Shown here: piece by piece, positions 34,174 to 44,523 of the stretch
Position numbering within the stretch: position 1 is the stretch's first letter
How the letters are laid out: the number at the start of each line of letters is the position of its first letter
Assembly (NCBI GenBank): GCA_033782935.1
Contig: JAWQEG010001376.1
Span: forward strand, 372,001 to 436,000
Source of the DNA: Petrolisthes cinctipes
Taxonomy: Eukaryota; Arthropoda; Malacostraca; Decapoda; Porcellanidae
DNA length: 64,000 bases
Reading direction: 5' to 3'
Program-made: the position numbers and the translations under genes
Notes under the pieces: generated by a model
Told to the model about the DNA's origin: nothing
Database searches by the model: none
The model's input: the letters and a program-made list of their open reading frames with translations, nothing else

Positions 34174-34818
34174 TTAACCCTTTAAGACCGATCAACCGAC
34201 ATGTCGGTGATAAAAAAATTAATGGTTCGCTCCGAATAACCGATATGTCGACGTACCTATAAAAAACTGTAGCGAGTAGCTAGCGAGCTGGCATTGGTAA
34301 CGATGGAAAGCTAACGTCCTTGAGAAAAGGTTTGACTGTGGTAGTGGTGTCTGGCAACTGCGTATGCTGGTGGGTGGAGCCTAGACCTACCCCCACCAAC
34401 AAGGACCCCATCTCACCACTACATGGTGTTTTCTTATGTTTCTCGTATCTCGCTGCTGTCTACTATACTCCAGGAGAGTCTAGACAGACAAAATTACACT
34501 GAAATACGTTTATTATCATTGAAAACCACTTAGACGCATTGTTTAGGTCTTTATTTACATGTTTAGAGCGTACGCAGAGCGTATGAGGTTTTCTTTCATG
34601 CGTTTCAGGGGATACCATTTTATTTATTTTTGGACTTTTATGCTCTGTCATACGCAAACGCGTACACCTAGGAGGCTCCCGTTTTTAGTTCCTGGTGCGT
34701 AAATTCAAGCTCTTTCATTCTGTAAGAAAAAAATTTGCCTACATGAAAGTTGAAAATTGACCCCCAGAAGTCGGCTGGGGGTGAAAATAATAAAAAAAAG
34801 TCGGTCTCTAGGGGTTAA
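34174..34818. mobile_element. TTAACCC-ended element 2
   Basis: Begins TTAACCCTTTAAGACCGA and ends AGTCGGTCTCTAGGGGTTAA, imperfect inverted termini bounded by TTAA. Near the left end 'accgacatgtcggt' is a short palindrome. 645 bp, no transposase. Confidence 0.65.
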
Positions 34819-36530
34819 CATATTCCAAATTTAGATATGTGAACAAAAAGTGGGAAGGCCAACCCAGTAGTCAATACAAATGATAGAATCGTCACTACAC
34901 ACAAAGTCTTGATAATTATAATATATTTTGTGAATGTGTATATAACTTGTGTGTGGATTTACATTACTTTGTCAATACGATATAATTATGTTTGAGTAGA
35001 GGAGGGAGGAAGAAGCGGAGAAGGAGGAGGCTGTGGTCATACGGTTAACACACACACACACACAGATAATGACCAAGCTAACACATACACACACACACAG
35101 ATAATAACCAAGCTAACACACACACAAGTGTAAGCAGGTGATACATTGACCACACACACACGAGTATAGGAGTTGCATGTAGCAACACACACACCAAACA
35201 GACGTGTGGTGAGAGACGGCCTGTGGACAAAATGTATTGATGTACTTGTCGTATATTACTACCATATTTATGCTTTGGTAATCATGTTTTATCTTTGTAC
35301 TTTCAATTATTTTACTCGACATAATTGTCTATATTCTAGTGTGACTTTGATCTCGCTTGTCACGGGTAACGCCTGTACTCGTGGAGTCGTCCAAGCTCAG
35401 CAACAGCTTCTCTCGGAAACACCTGCTGGAAACTCTCACTTACTCTCTCCGGCTAGTATTACTTACTACGCCGATGTAGACCTCTGGTTTCAGCCAACTT
35501 ACCGTTGCTCTGAACTACCACTCTAGTCTTCCTGGGGAACTAAGTTAGTTACTCAAGGTTTAGAGTAAACTCGTGGACTTGTCTCTATTTACTGAATATA
35601 TTATGTATAGGTTACAGGTTATACAGACAACTCGTGTCTCTCTAATATAAGGTAGGAGGTGAACCTGTTGTAGCCAAGGCAGGGCTTGTAATGCGCCTTC
35701 TCTCTCTGGTAGTTCCCGCTCGTGGTATACACTGCAACACCCTTTCTCAGATGACAGGTTGTCGATGATGCTATTTACAATGCTAAGCTTACATATGAAA
35801 TCTGGATAAGTTAGATATGAGTTTATATAAGAATAAAGTGAGTAAATATATATTGTCCCTTTCTCTACATACGAGATGACAATATGGAGTTGATTATAGT
35901 AGAGAGATTAACATATAGATAATTACAGAGTGAATCTAGCAATCAGTAGCTCAGCATGGAAGATTCCCTCACGCTGCTACTCAGCACTTTTCAAAGGATG
36001 TTGTGTCTAATGAAACTAGCTTGAACTGCTTTGGCCTAATGGTATGTTCCACCACCATAGGTGTATCATGTATCGCGAACGTGATCAATCGCGGATACAC
36101 GCCTTAGGCCATTAAAGACAATGATTAATACTTACAAAATGCTGTGTTATTATCCCAATTAATATAATTTCATTGACATTATTTAAGACATTTAGCATTG
36201 CAGAAATCAATATTAATCATAGTAATCATGATACACAGTCATCATCTGTACACGATATAAAACAAAGTATCTCTTCCCTTATATTTTGGTTCTCTGTTTA
36301 TTATTAATGTATTCCATTCCACTCATAGAATTCTTCAGATCTAACCATTCTTAATTGTTTCTTATTTTTGTACATGAATTTGATAATTAGTATATTAGAA
36401 TAGTGTTAGGGTGCATAGAAGAATATCTCAAGGTATAATGTGTTTTTTTACTATGTTTACACCGTGTTGAAAGTTGTTGTAATAAACTGGTATTTACATA
36501 GGAGTAAAATATTCAAAGTAATAATATAAT
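34819..36530. other. Non-coding stretch with AC microsatellites
   Basis: AC tracts at 35048-35150 include a repeated 'acagataat(g/a)accaagctaacac' unit. 'tgtatcgcg' / 'cgcggataca' (36068-36099) is a short inverted pair. No gene: the longest open frame (35173-35526) has no recognisable motif. Confidence 0.5.
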
Positions 36531-36590
36531 TTCCTTTTTTGTTTCAGGTAAGTTTGTGATTATGAGAGTCCAGACTTTACGTAGGTGAGT
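36531..36590 (+). promoter_or_regulatory. Candidate recursive splice site (ratchet point) with RP exon
   Basis: 'ttccttttttgtttcag' is followed without interruption by GTAAGT at 36548, an acceptor fused to a donor as at ratchet points in long arthropod introns. A second donor, GTGAGT, follows at 36585, giving a 37-nt exon-definition segment. If real, a plus-strand host gene would span this region. The motif can also arise by chance in AT-rich DNA. Confidence 0.4.
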
Positions 36591-36761
36591 GAGTACCATT
36601 TACTGTTTTCTGTGTTTGGTTATTTTTATTATATTCCATTAATTTATTTCAACCTCATATATTTTCATCATCAAAGCCCTTCAATCTCCACGGGAACTCA
36701 GGTTTATTCGGCTAATGAATGATATGCAATGTATTCTGCACCAAGCATCACAGTTCTAGCA

Positions 36762-36834
36762 TTAAGGGGGTAATACACTTTTGGTACATTGGAGCGCCTT
36801 GATTGTCCCAAAGTATGCCAGGAAACAGATCTAA
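36762..36834. mobile_element. Truncated family T MITE
   Basis: TTAAGGGGGTAATACAC followed by 'ttggagcgccttgattg' and 'caaagtatgccagg' matches the left half of the family; the right half is missing. Confidence 0.65.
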
Positions 36835-38336
36835 ATCATCCTCTCTCATGTCAATATCTAACACAAACCTTTGTCCCATGTTACTCCATCCTACCAATAC
36901 TGTCTAAACGTCATACTCTATATGTATTTATTGAGCAATCCTAAGTGATATTTTAACTGGCATGTGTCTCCTTTATCCATCCTTTCCTTTTTATTTCATA
37001 ACATTAATCATATAATTCATTATTTATTTAATTCTTTCATTAATTAATTCTTTCAATCATTAATGTTTCATTCATTCATTCTTTCATTAATTTAATTCAT
37101 GAATTTATTCTTTTATAAATTATTTCATCAATTCACTCTTTCATTTACTAATTAATTCATTTCTTAATCCTCTTTCATTAATTTTCCATTAATTTCATTA
37201 TATGCATTGTTTACATGTGTGAGAAAGTGTGGATGGTATTTGATTATATTACGCATATATGTATGTGTGATACTGCATGATACACACACACACACACACA
37301 CATGACAAAGGAAAGTGGAAGAGCACTAAGGCAATGAAGAGAGAAACTGATGGGATATTACGTTAGAAAGTCTTGACTGTGTGTAAGAGTAACTTAACTA
37401 AGGAAAAGATTAAATATTGGTAAAGGAAAAAAGCGAGAGGAAACAAACAAGATTGTAACCTACTGTAAAACTGAATATGGACAGACTGAAAAAATCATAA
37501 CAACATTAAAAAGTAAAGAAATACTGCGATAACATACACGAATTAATATAATAATTTTTTGAAGAAGAGCAAGACAAGGACAAACAACACCAAGGAAGAT
37601 GAAAGGTGTTATGTATCCCAGTATTTGCAGTTACTTTGTACAAATGTGTAGCCTAATATTTCCCACGGTACTCGTGTGTTTGTTCGTGCGTGCGTTTCCC
37701 AGACAGACTGTCGCAAGGTCAAGGGAATACAAGGTCTGATCACGCGCAGCTTATGCGTGACGTCAGAGTAAGGAGAGAGAGAGAGAGAAAACGGGTATGG
37801 TAGACTACTTTAAGGGGCCCATATTAATTATGCTCTCCATATTTTTATTGTTATTGTTTTACTGCACAGTTCCCATTGACTCAACACTGCATACTTTATA
37901 TGACTTTTAATGCAGTACCTTTACTGTGATCCAAATATAAAGCTATTAGATTTGTATTTTTCTACCACTTTATAAGTGCATCATTTATTTTATAAAACAA
38001 AAATTAAATTATGTAGGTTATTAATGTCGACCACTTTTCAAATTTAACACATTTATTGATTTCCATTTTGTTTATATTAAACTACTTTAATGTAGTACAA
38101 TATTTATTTTATCACATTGTATTGTTTTATTTCTTTTATTTCGCCATTATCAGCAAAACTATCAGTGTTATGTGTGATTATCACCACCATTTATCACTAA
38201 TACAGAACACTATCATTACCATCAGTATTATGATTTCTGATATTACTAATATTGTTTGTTTGCAACCTAATTACATATAATTATTTGAAATTTTCAGCAG
38301 GCAATGTACAGCTATATATTGCTAGGGCAACTTTTC

Positions 38337-38340
<4 letters not shown>
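36835..38340. other. Non-coding AT-rich stretch
   Basis: 37010-37200 is a run of ATTAATTCATT-like words. AC tract at 37269-37302. 37705-37765 is the left member of an inverted pair with 39055-39135 and carries TGACGTCA at 37758. No gene. Confidence 0.5.

Positions 38341-38422
<82 letters not shown>
38341..38422 (+). repeat. (GA)n microsatellite
   Basis: About 82 bp of pure GA. Confidence 0.98.
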
Positions 38423-38424
<2 letters not shown>

Positions 38425-39050
38425 CCACATAGCGTCAATTATACATTTTTTTTTTTAATTAGCATGCTAATTTCACATGTATGAATGTTGATAAATTATT
38501 AAGTGAACAATATTTTCACTACATGTATACAGTACATGAGGATGTCAGTTTATGATGATATATTTGGTAGAATAGTTATTCATACATTTCTTAACCCAAA
38601 TTGATGGCAACACTTGATCTTTCCCCCTGAGCCAGATTAACTGACTCAGGCTGCTGCACCTTAACTTAGGCTGCACCCTTTGCATTTTCATATAGTTGGC
38701 TTGATTAATAGTATTTTTCATATATTCCTATTTTATGGCATAAAATCAAGGTAGTTAAAGAAAAATGTACTCCCAGTAGTTCCTGATATCCTAATTCACA
38801 GCTATCGCACCCACAATTCATGTGGTTGACTTTCATATCTTGATTTATAACAATTTTTAGTACTAATTTTTTGGCATACAATCAATATAAATTTATGCTT
38901 ATTTATTTTCCAAGAATTTCGCATCATAAATTCCTAATATTTTCATACAGTTAGAGAATGTTTCTTAACGATACTATCTATCCTCGTCCACGGATAGAAG
39001 AATACTGAGGGCTTCAGCGACTTTGAGGCTATCCTGACTCCTGAGGCCTG
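38423..39050. other. Non-coding AT-rich stretch
   Basis: Nothing recognised besides homopolymer T runs. Confidence 0.5.
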
Positions 39051-39054
39051 CCCG

Positions 39055-39260
39055 TGACGTCATGCGCACATGAGGTGAAAAATGGTACAGACATGAGCAG
39101 ACCTAGTATATTCCCTTGACCTTGGACTGTCGCCTCAAGGAGGATCCGCCTCGAGCCTTCCACCCCCCTTCCCTCTCCTATATCCTACCCCATCCCAGGG
39201 GGTGGGTAAACGTGTATATAAAGGGGGAGGAGAGTCTTTTAGGGCAGACATTAGTTGGTA
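39055..39260 (+). promoter_or_regulatory. Promoter-like segment: CRE, CACCC-like region, TATA
   Basis: TGACGTCA (39055-39062), a C-rich tract (39160-39205) and TATATAAA (39215-39222) are spaced as in an RNA polymerase II core promoter; a start near 39250 is expected. No ORF follows within 500 bp, so it may drive a spliced 5' exon, a non-coding RNA or be the U3 part of an LTR. 39100-39123 is inverted relative to 37715-37740, and CRE sites occur in both. Confidence 0.4.
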
Positions 39261-40149
39261 TCTGAAAGGTGAAACACATGTGATAAGCTGAGAGACAACG
39301 AAGCCGGTTTGATTCCTAGGTTTCTAGAGGTATTCTGTATATATATTATTCCTCCCATACATTCACACTTTCATTATTTTGTTCTATATTCATCCAAGCA
39401 TAACAGTGTATTGTGATTATTATTATTATTGCCGTATGTATTACGTGTGTGTGGTTGAGTTTCATGTGTGATATTGATCTTGTCGTAGTTTAAAGTAATT
39501 ATTCTATTAGTCTATTATTAAAGTAAGTCATCGTAGAGTAGTAATAACTTGTGATATTCATTTATTCGTTTCTTTAATGTATGTCGGGTATTCTATCGTA
39601 TTCTGTTGTATACTAATTTCTTGTCACGTAGTTGATTAATTTTCATTAAATATTTTATTGTTAAGTTTTACACCAGTGTGTTTAACTTTCCCATTTACAT
39701 AGAACTCTGGATATGTTCGGTTGTTAGAGGGTATTATTGATTTTCCGTAAGTAAGGTTAATCAAAAAGGGACTCTGTTTCCCTGTTGTAGTCTGTTGGAG
39801 TAACAGCAGATTATCTTCGTGTGTGGCCCTCTAGCGCATCCGTAACAAAGGCTCGTCAAAAGAACCCACAAACCTTTTGTAAAAAGTGACGTGAAAGCAA
39901 TGGAGTAGAGTGTAAGTCAGACAACAAGAGTGATGGAAGGCAAGTAACGGCAGACTGACCAAGAGAAATGTAGGTAAAAGTAAGATCCTGCCGGAGTTCT
40001 CACCTGAGCCAAGTTTTGGTGATTTACTGCTGCAAACCTCATACCTCACACACACACATCACTGTACCACTTATGCATCATTATATACACACACACACAC
40101 ACACAAATCACTGTAACACACACACACACACACACACACACATCATTGT
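39261..40149. other. Non-coding stretch ending in AC tracts
   Basis: AT-rich, followed by AC runs at 40050-40160. No convincing gene. Confidence 0.5.
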
Positions 40150-40703
40150 AACACACACATGTGCTAGCGAGGAGCGGATCACTTACACATGAAGTTCTGT
40201 TGTTGATGTTGTTGGCTGGCTGTTGTCTCTTCGGAGTATTTTTAGAATAGATTATATTATTATTATTATTATTATTATAATGTGGAGAGTTAGCAAGCCT
40301 TGTTCTTTGTTTAACAAGATTTTATTAACCCAAGAAGTAGTACAGATTCACAAAAGGCTTAAGTTAGACTTATAGCTAACTTTAAAGAGAGAGAGATAGC
40401 TATGAGATACCCTGTGCAGCGAATGGTTATCTCAAGCAGACTACCGTATTGGAGGTACAGTAGGAGCTCTCTGTGTGACTTGTGACGTCACTAATTGCTG
40501 ATGAAGCTTGGTTCCCATGCTAGGGCTGTCTTGTCTCGGACCCGTTAATGTCTAGGTCAGCTACTTTGAGAGATCATGTGAGGTACTTGGTGTATGACTC
40601 ACTACCCATGTAGGTATTACCGTATTACATGTAGGTATTATATGTAGTTAACCGGTACAATGCTCGGCCACAACCATCCTTCGCCCTCGAAGGAATATTA
40701 CAT
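40150..40703 (-). repeat. LTR of env-bearing retroelement
   Basis: The minus strand begins TGTAATATTCC at 40703, downstream of the envelope gene, and runs to about 40150. The segment 'gaagcttggttcccatg' to 'tatatgtagtta(a)ccggtac' (40503-40650) recurs in the same orientation at 48525-48664, so the two copies flank the region directly as LTRs do. The exact outer end is uncertain. Confidence 0.6.
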
Positions 40704-40774
40704 ACATAAATATTATTGGTAATACATGCAGTCTGTAGATAGTTTTATATTATTATTTCTACAGGGAATAAGGA

Positions 40775-42642
40775 TTATAACATGTACAATATATATTTAT
40801 TAAATACATCCTGTCTAAATGTGTAAGAATGTGTAATTAACCTATCATTCGTATCCTCATTACCTTTGGTCACTTGTCTCTGTTTTTCACGAGCAGATAA
40901 TTGTCGGTACCTAGCATACACCTTCCGTATACACCAGCTGAAGACAATTGTACAAACAATTAAAGTGAGTGCAGGAATGATATGGAGAGGAAATGCAACT
41001 TCTTTTGATAGATGCATAGGTAACAAATCATCTAGTGTGGAGGTAAACTTTGAGTCATTTAAGTATTTAAGAAACTTCACTTTGTCTGAAACAACAGTTA
41101 TTTTATCTAAAGAGATATTTACTACAAGGTTAAGAGACTAACTCCGTAGCAAGCGTTGACACAAATGCTTTATGGTGATGTGTTGGTAAGTTGAGGAAAT
41201 CCTCATTTCTTATCTCACAATGGTCCGGGGTCATATATCCATCCACACGTGTTGGACTTTACCATTGCATATTAATGTCACACTGGTTCTCTTTTCAAAG
41301 TAATAATAATGGTTAGTTCCGAAGTGTTCATGGTAGAAAGTAGCATTACTGACAGGTGTGAAGGTACGGTAAGAAGTTGGGAGAGTGGATTTAGGGACAA
41401 TGAATGAAAATTCACATTTTGCTTTTTCTGCTAAGCTGAAAGTAAACATATAAACAGGACATACATATAGATGTAAGTATGATGTGAGACAGTCATCCAG
41501 TGAAGTTTTGTCTAAGGTATCAATTGCAGTGTAATCCTCTGATGCAACAATGTATTGAAGTTATTGATCAACAACCAACAGTGTAATATTTACTTTAATT
41601 GGGAAAGGACGTAATTCCCAAATATTAAATGACGTCTGCGATTTAAAAGGAATATTAATTAATATATTTGATTCAGTAAGGATCGACCCAATGATTGGAT
41701 AATAATATTCCACGTCTGAAATAGTAAATATGGGAGTTAGCTTATAGTTATTTATGGCTATTTCGACTGCTGACAGCAACTGTCGTAGAGGTAACAACTT
41801 AGAATTTACTCTACCCAATCCAGCATCTACCAAGTCACTAATTATTACTTCATTTAACTCAGTAAGTTCCTGTACAGCTATCTCTATGACTGGAATGTAC
41901 TCACTAATTAATTGGTCCTGTTCAATTTCTGGTATTATTCCAACTAATTTGTTTACCACCAAAGATAATTGGTTAGTTCTTTCAATTATTTCATGGGTTT
42001 TCTGTTTTAGATTTTGAAGTGCCTCATAGGTTTGGATAACTATCCTATTCTGTTTCCCCAGGGCTATTGTTACTTATCCTAGTTTTTTACCTTAGGCAGT
42101 TACGTCATCTGCCATGGCTGTGCCAAACAGTTGTTTACTCAAAAGTCCCATGAAGTTAAAAAGACCACGACTCTGTCAACGGGCATGGGCAGGTTGCCGA
42201 ACTTCATGTGGTTCCTCTGGAAATGAAAGCTTCATATTGTTAATAATTTTTACTAACCTATTTACTCTGTTTGTCTGTAACTGTAGAGTCATTTTAATAG
42301 GTCTTGTATTATTGTAGAAGTATTTTAGAAGTGAGTTAGTAGTAACGTCAGATCTAGTGTTCATTTCCTCGTTGTTATAAAAATTATTTACTTGTGTGGT
42401 GACAGTTTCTATGTGTCGGTGTAATTCTGATACATGCTGTCCAAGGTTGTAAATTATTTCTGGCATATCTAGTAATCCGTGAACTTCCAGTTATACCGTA
42501 ACCAAATCTTCCACTATCAAGACCGTTCCTCTATGTTCCACCAAGGCACCTGGCTTTAGTGCTTCGGCCGGAACTGTGTTTTGTTGAGCCAGTGTAACAA
42601 GCGCTGTGCCCAGCAAAAACAGTAATAAAGTCTTGTTCCCCA
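40775..42642 (-). pseudogene. Endogenous retroelement envelope gene, decayed
   Basis: In minus orientation it starts at about 42642 with MGNKTLLLFLL, a signal peptide, and ends at 40775 after a membrane segment (about 40960-41020) and a short charged tail. The middle pieces (42466-42176, 41962-41561, 41449-41231) resemble the F-like envelope proteins of insect errantiviruses and baculoviruses; a probable cleavage and hydrophobic fusion region lies near 42085-42190. Stops near 42494 and 42177 and several frame changes inactivate it. It follows an integrase in the same orientation. Role, if intact: membrane fusion glycoprotein. Assignment rests on architecture and position. Confidence 0.65.
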
Positions 42643-43039
42643 TCTGAAATAAATGTCATTATTTAGTTTTGTCTGTACATATTTGTTGTACTGGATGTGG
42701 GAGTGGAGTGAATTATTTCTTGTGGTTGTTCTGTTTGTGTGCTAGGTGTGTCATTTAAATTAATCTTTTTACACCTATCTATATGCACTATTTCTACTTT
42801 CCCTGTATTTATATCTTTGACCTTTATTTTATTTCCATGGGCTATATCTATTATTTCATATGGACCTACAAACTTTGGAGTGAGTTTTGACACTCTATCT
42901 GGGGCTTTTACCATGGTATTTTCCCCAACAGCAACATCTATTTTTACAGCTTGAGCATGTTGTTTAATCAACATCTCATGCCTACTACCATGTAAATGTT
43001 TCCGGACTTCCTTATGGATGCTATTAAACACCTGTAGTT

Positions 43040-43367
43040 GTTGTTGTTGTTGTTCCCCAGACTGTATGGCCGAGCAGTCCCGAGTCTGGTTGACCGAAGC
43101 CGTGCAGATGCTCGGACCCCCAAATGGGAGTCAGGTTGATAGTGAGATCTGTTTCTTCGAAGGCAGCAGACGAGGGGACTGCTGGCTCACGGGCATGTAT
43201 CCCTGGGCCAGCATTCCCACCGTCTGTAGTCTTCCTTGTTATGCCACCCAATCGGGCGATCTCGTCGGCTACCCAGAAGGAATGAGAGATAGTAAGGAGA
43301 CAGATAGAATAGGCCAGGGTGTGGTAGAGGATGCCAGATTCCTCCTTTCTGGATAGAACCAGCCCTC
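43040..43367 (-). repeat. Dispersed repeat with (GTT)n edge
   Basis: A (GTT)5 run next to 'ccccagactgtatggccgag', then unusually GC-rich sequence for this window. On the minus strand it reads GFGQPDSGLLGHTVWG followed by Thr repeats, a conceptual peptide I recall from many decapod gene predictions. It is likely a SINE or LINE tail; class unproven. Confidence 0.5.
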
Positions 43368-43560
43368 ACCAGTGTGTTGCTGAGTAGTTGAGATGTGTGC
43401 TGGGTAGTTTACATTAACACATCTTCCCTTTCCAGTGTGTGCAGGGTAGTTGAGAAGTGTGCTGGGAGATTTGCACCAACACATCTTCCCTCACCAGTGT
43501 GTGCTGGGTAGTTGAGAAGTGTGCTGGGTAGTTTTTACATCAACACATCTTCCTCTAGCC
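43368..43560 (+). repeat. Tandem repeat, about 60-66-bp unit, three copies
   Basis: Each unit holds 'ccagtgtgtgctgggtagtt', 'gagaagtgtgctggg' and 'caacacatcttccc'. It directly adjoins the tail of the SINE. Confidence 0.85.
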
Positions 43561-43760
43561 ATCAACACGTCTTCCCCCAGCTTACAAGGTAGCATGTTAT
43601 CCTTGCTCTTACAGCCAGGTACCTATTTACTGATAGGTGAACAGGGACATTGGGGGCTGGGAAAATTGTCCAACAATTCCACTGACCCAGGAATTAAACC
43701 CGGGGTCTCTCGCATGCCAGGCGAGTGTGCTAACCGCTTTGATAGAGGCTGCTGTAAATG
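43561..43760 (-). mobile_element. tRNA-derived SINE (Ala-tRNA-like head)
   Basis: On the minus strand 'gcggttagcacactcgcctg' followed by 'gcatgcgagagacc' and 'ccgggtttaattcct' gives A and B boxes with a clover-leaf-like spacing. The body contains 'cagtaaataggtacctgg', which I associate with decapod SINEs. It lies within the decayed integrase. Confidence 0.75.
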
Positions 43761-43960
43761 ATATCCAGTCTTCCCATGATCCTTGCATAGGATTAGCTGT
43801 CGCAAGACATCTAGTATCTTACGATTTGCTCTTTTAGTAAGACCATTGCTAGCTGGATGATTTGCTGTTATAAAAGTCTGTTTTATATGATATTGATCCC
43901 ATATGTTACGTAACAAACTATTAGAAAATTCTTTACCATTGTCTGTTAGTATCACCTGTT

Positions 43961-44409
43961 AGTATCAGAAGGATGGTGGTGTGAAGGCATACGCCTCCTC
44001 CCTTCGCCCTAAATTGGTTGCAGCACCCTCTCAACCTTCTAAAGAGGCAGCTGCTTCTTGCTCTAGTGAGAACGTTTCTAAGGTTACTCTACATAATAGT
44101 TTCTCTGTCTTGGAAACTTTATCAGACACTCATTCTGGTGACCCTTCAACTGATGACAATTCTCAGACTTTAGCTAAAGGTGTCCATGTGGTAGAGGTTC
44201 ACGCTGCCACACGCTCTCCCAAAAGGAAACTTAAGTCACCTAAACTGCCACAGAGACGCCTTCGTGGTTCCTCTGAGGCACTTGACTCTATAGATGTTCC
44301 ACCTTGTGAGGCAACAATCTCTATGGACTCATCCATAGTTTCCTCTCAATTTCACCAGAAGCGTTCTCGTGGCTCTGATGAATCTCTTGATTACTGCCCC
44401 AAGTACTAG
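43961..44409 (+). pseudogene. LINE ORF1 C-terminal part
   Basis: An open frame after TAG at 43960-43962 encodes a Ser- and Lys-rich protein with no zinc knuckle visible, ending CPKY*. It lies directly upstream of the endonuclease-RT frame, so it is the C-terminal part of ORF1 (an RNA-binding chaperone in related LINEs). The LINE is 5'-truncated here: the flank contains GTTAGTATCA twice (43945-43954 and 43958-43967). Confidence 0.6.
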
Positions 44410-44523
44410 TCCTCGGGTTCACTCTTCTTCTAGGGGCCCAGGATTAGACAAATCTTATTGTTTGAATAAACTCTCAGGTCGAGGTGGTAGTGGGAAGTAC
44501 CTCCGTGAGGCTTCCCCAAAATC

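Larger units (their letters stand above)
42663..43955 (-). pseudogene. Gypsy-type integrase remnants, split by repeats
   Basis: 43955-43790 (minus) reads ILTDNGKEFSNSLL and NHPASNGLTKRANRKILDVL, the integrase core around its second Asp and the Glu. 43031-42663 reads SKLTPKFVGPYEIID and GKVEIVHIDRCKK, the C-terminal SH3-like domain typical of gypsy/errantivirus integrases. Between them lie a SINE, a 66-bp tandem repeat and another dispersed repeat (43040-43760). The upstream pol region is missing: a LINE begins at 43961. Confidence 0.75.

Noticed and set aside
35173..35526. 117-codon open frame as a gene
   Set aside because: No motif, starts in an AC microsatellite, low complexity composition and no neighbouring signals.
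38252..38458. Arg-Glu repeat protein
   Set aside because: It is only the translation of the (GA)n microsatellite.
43060..43150. tRNA-Leu gene suggested by 'tatggccgagcag'
   Set aside because: The remaining arms do not pair and no B box is found at the right distance; it is part of a dispersed repeat.
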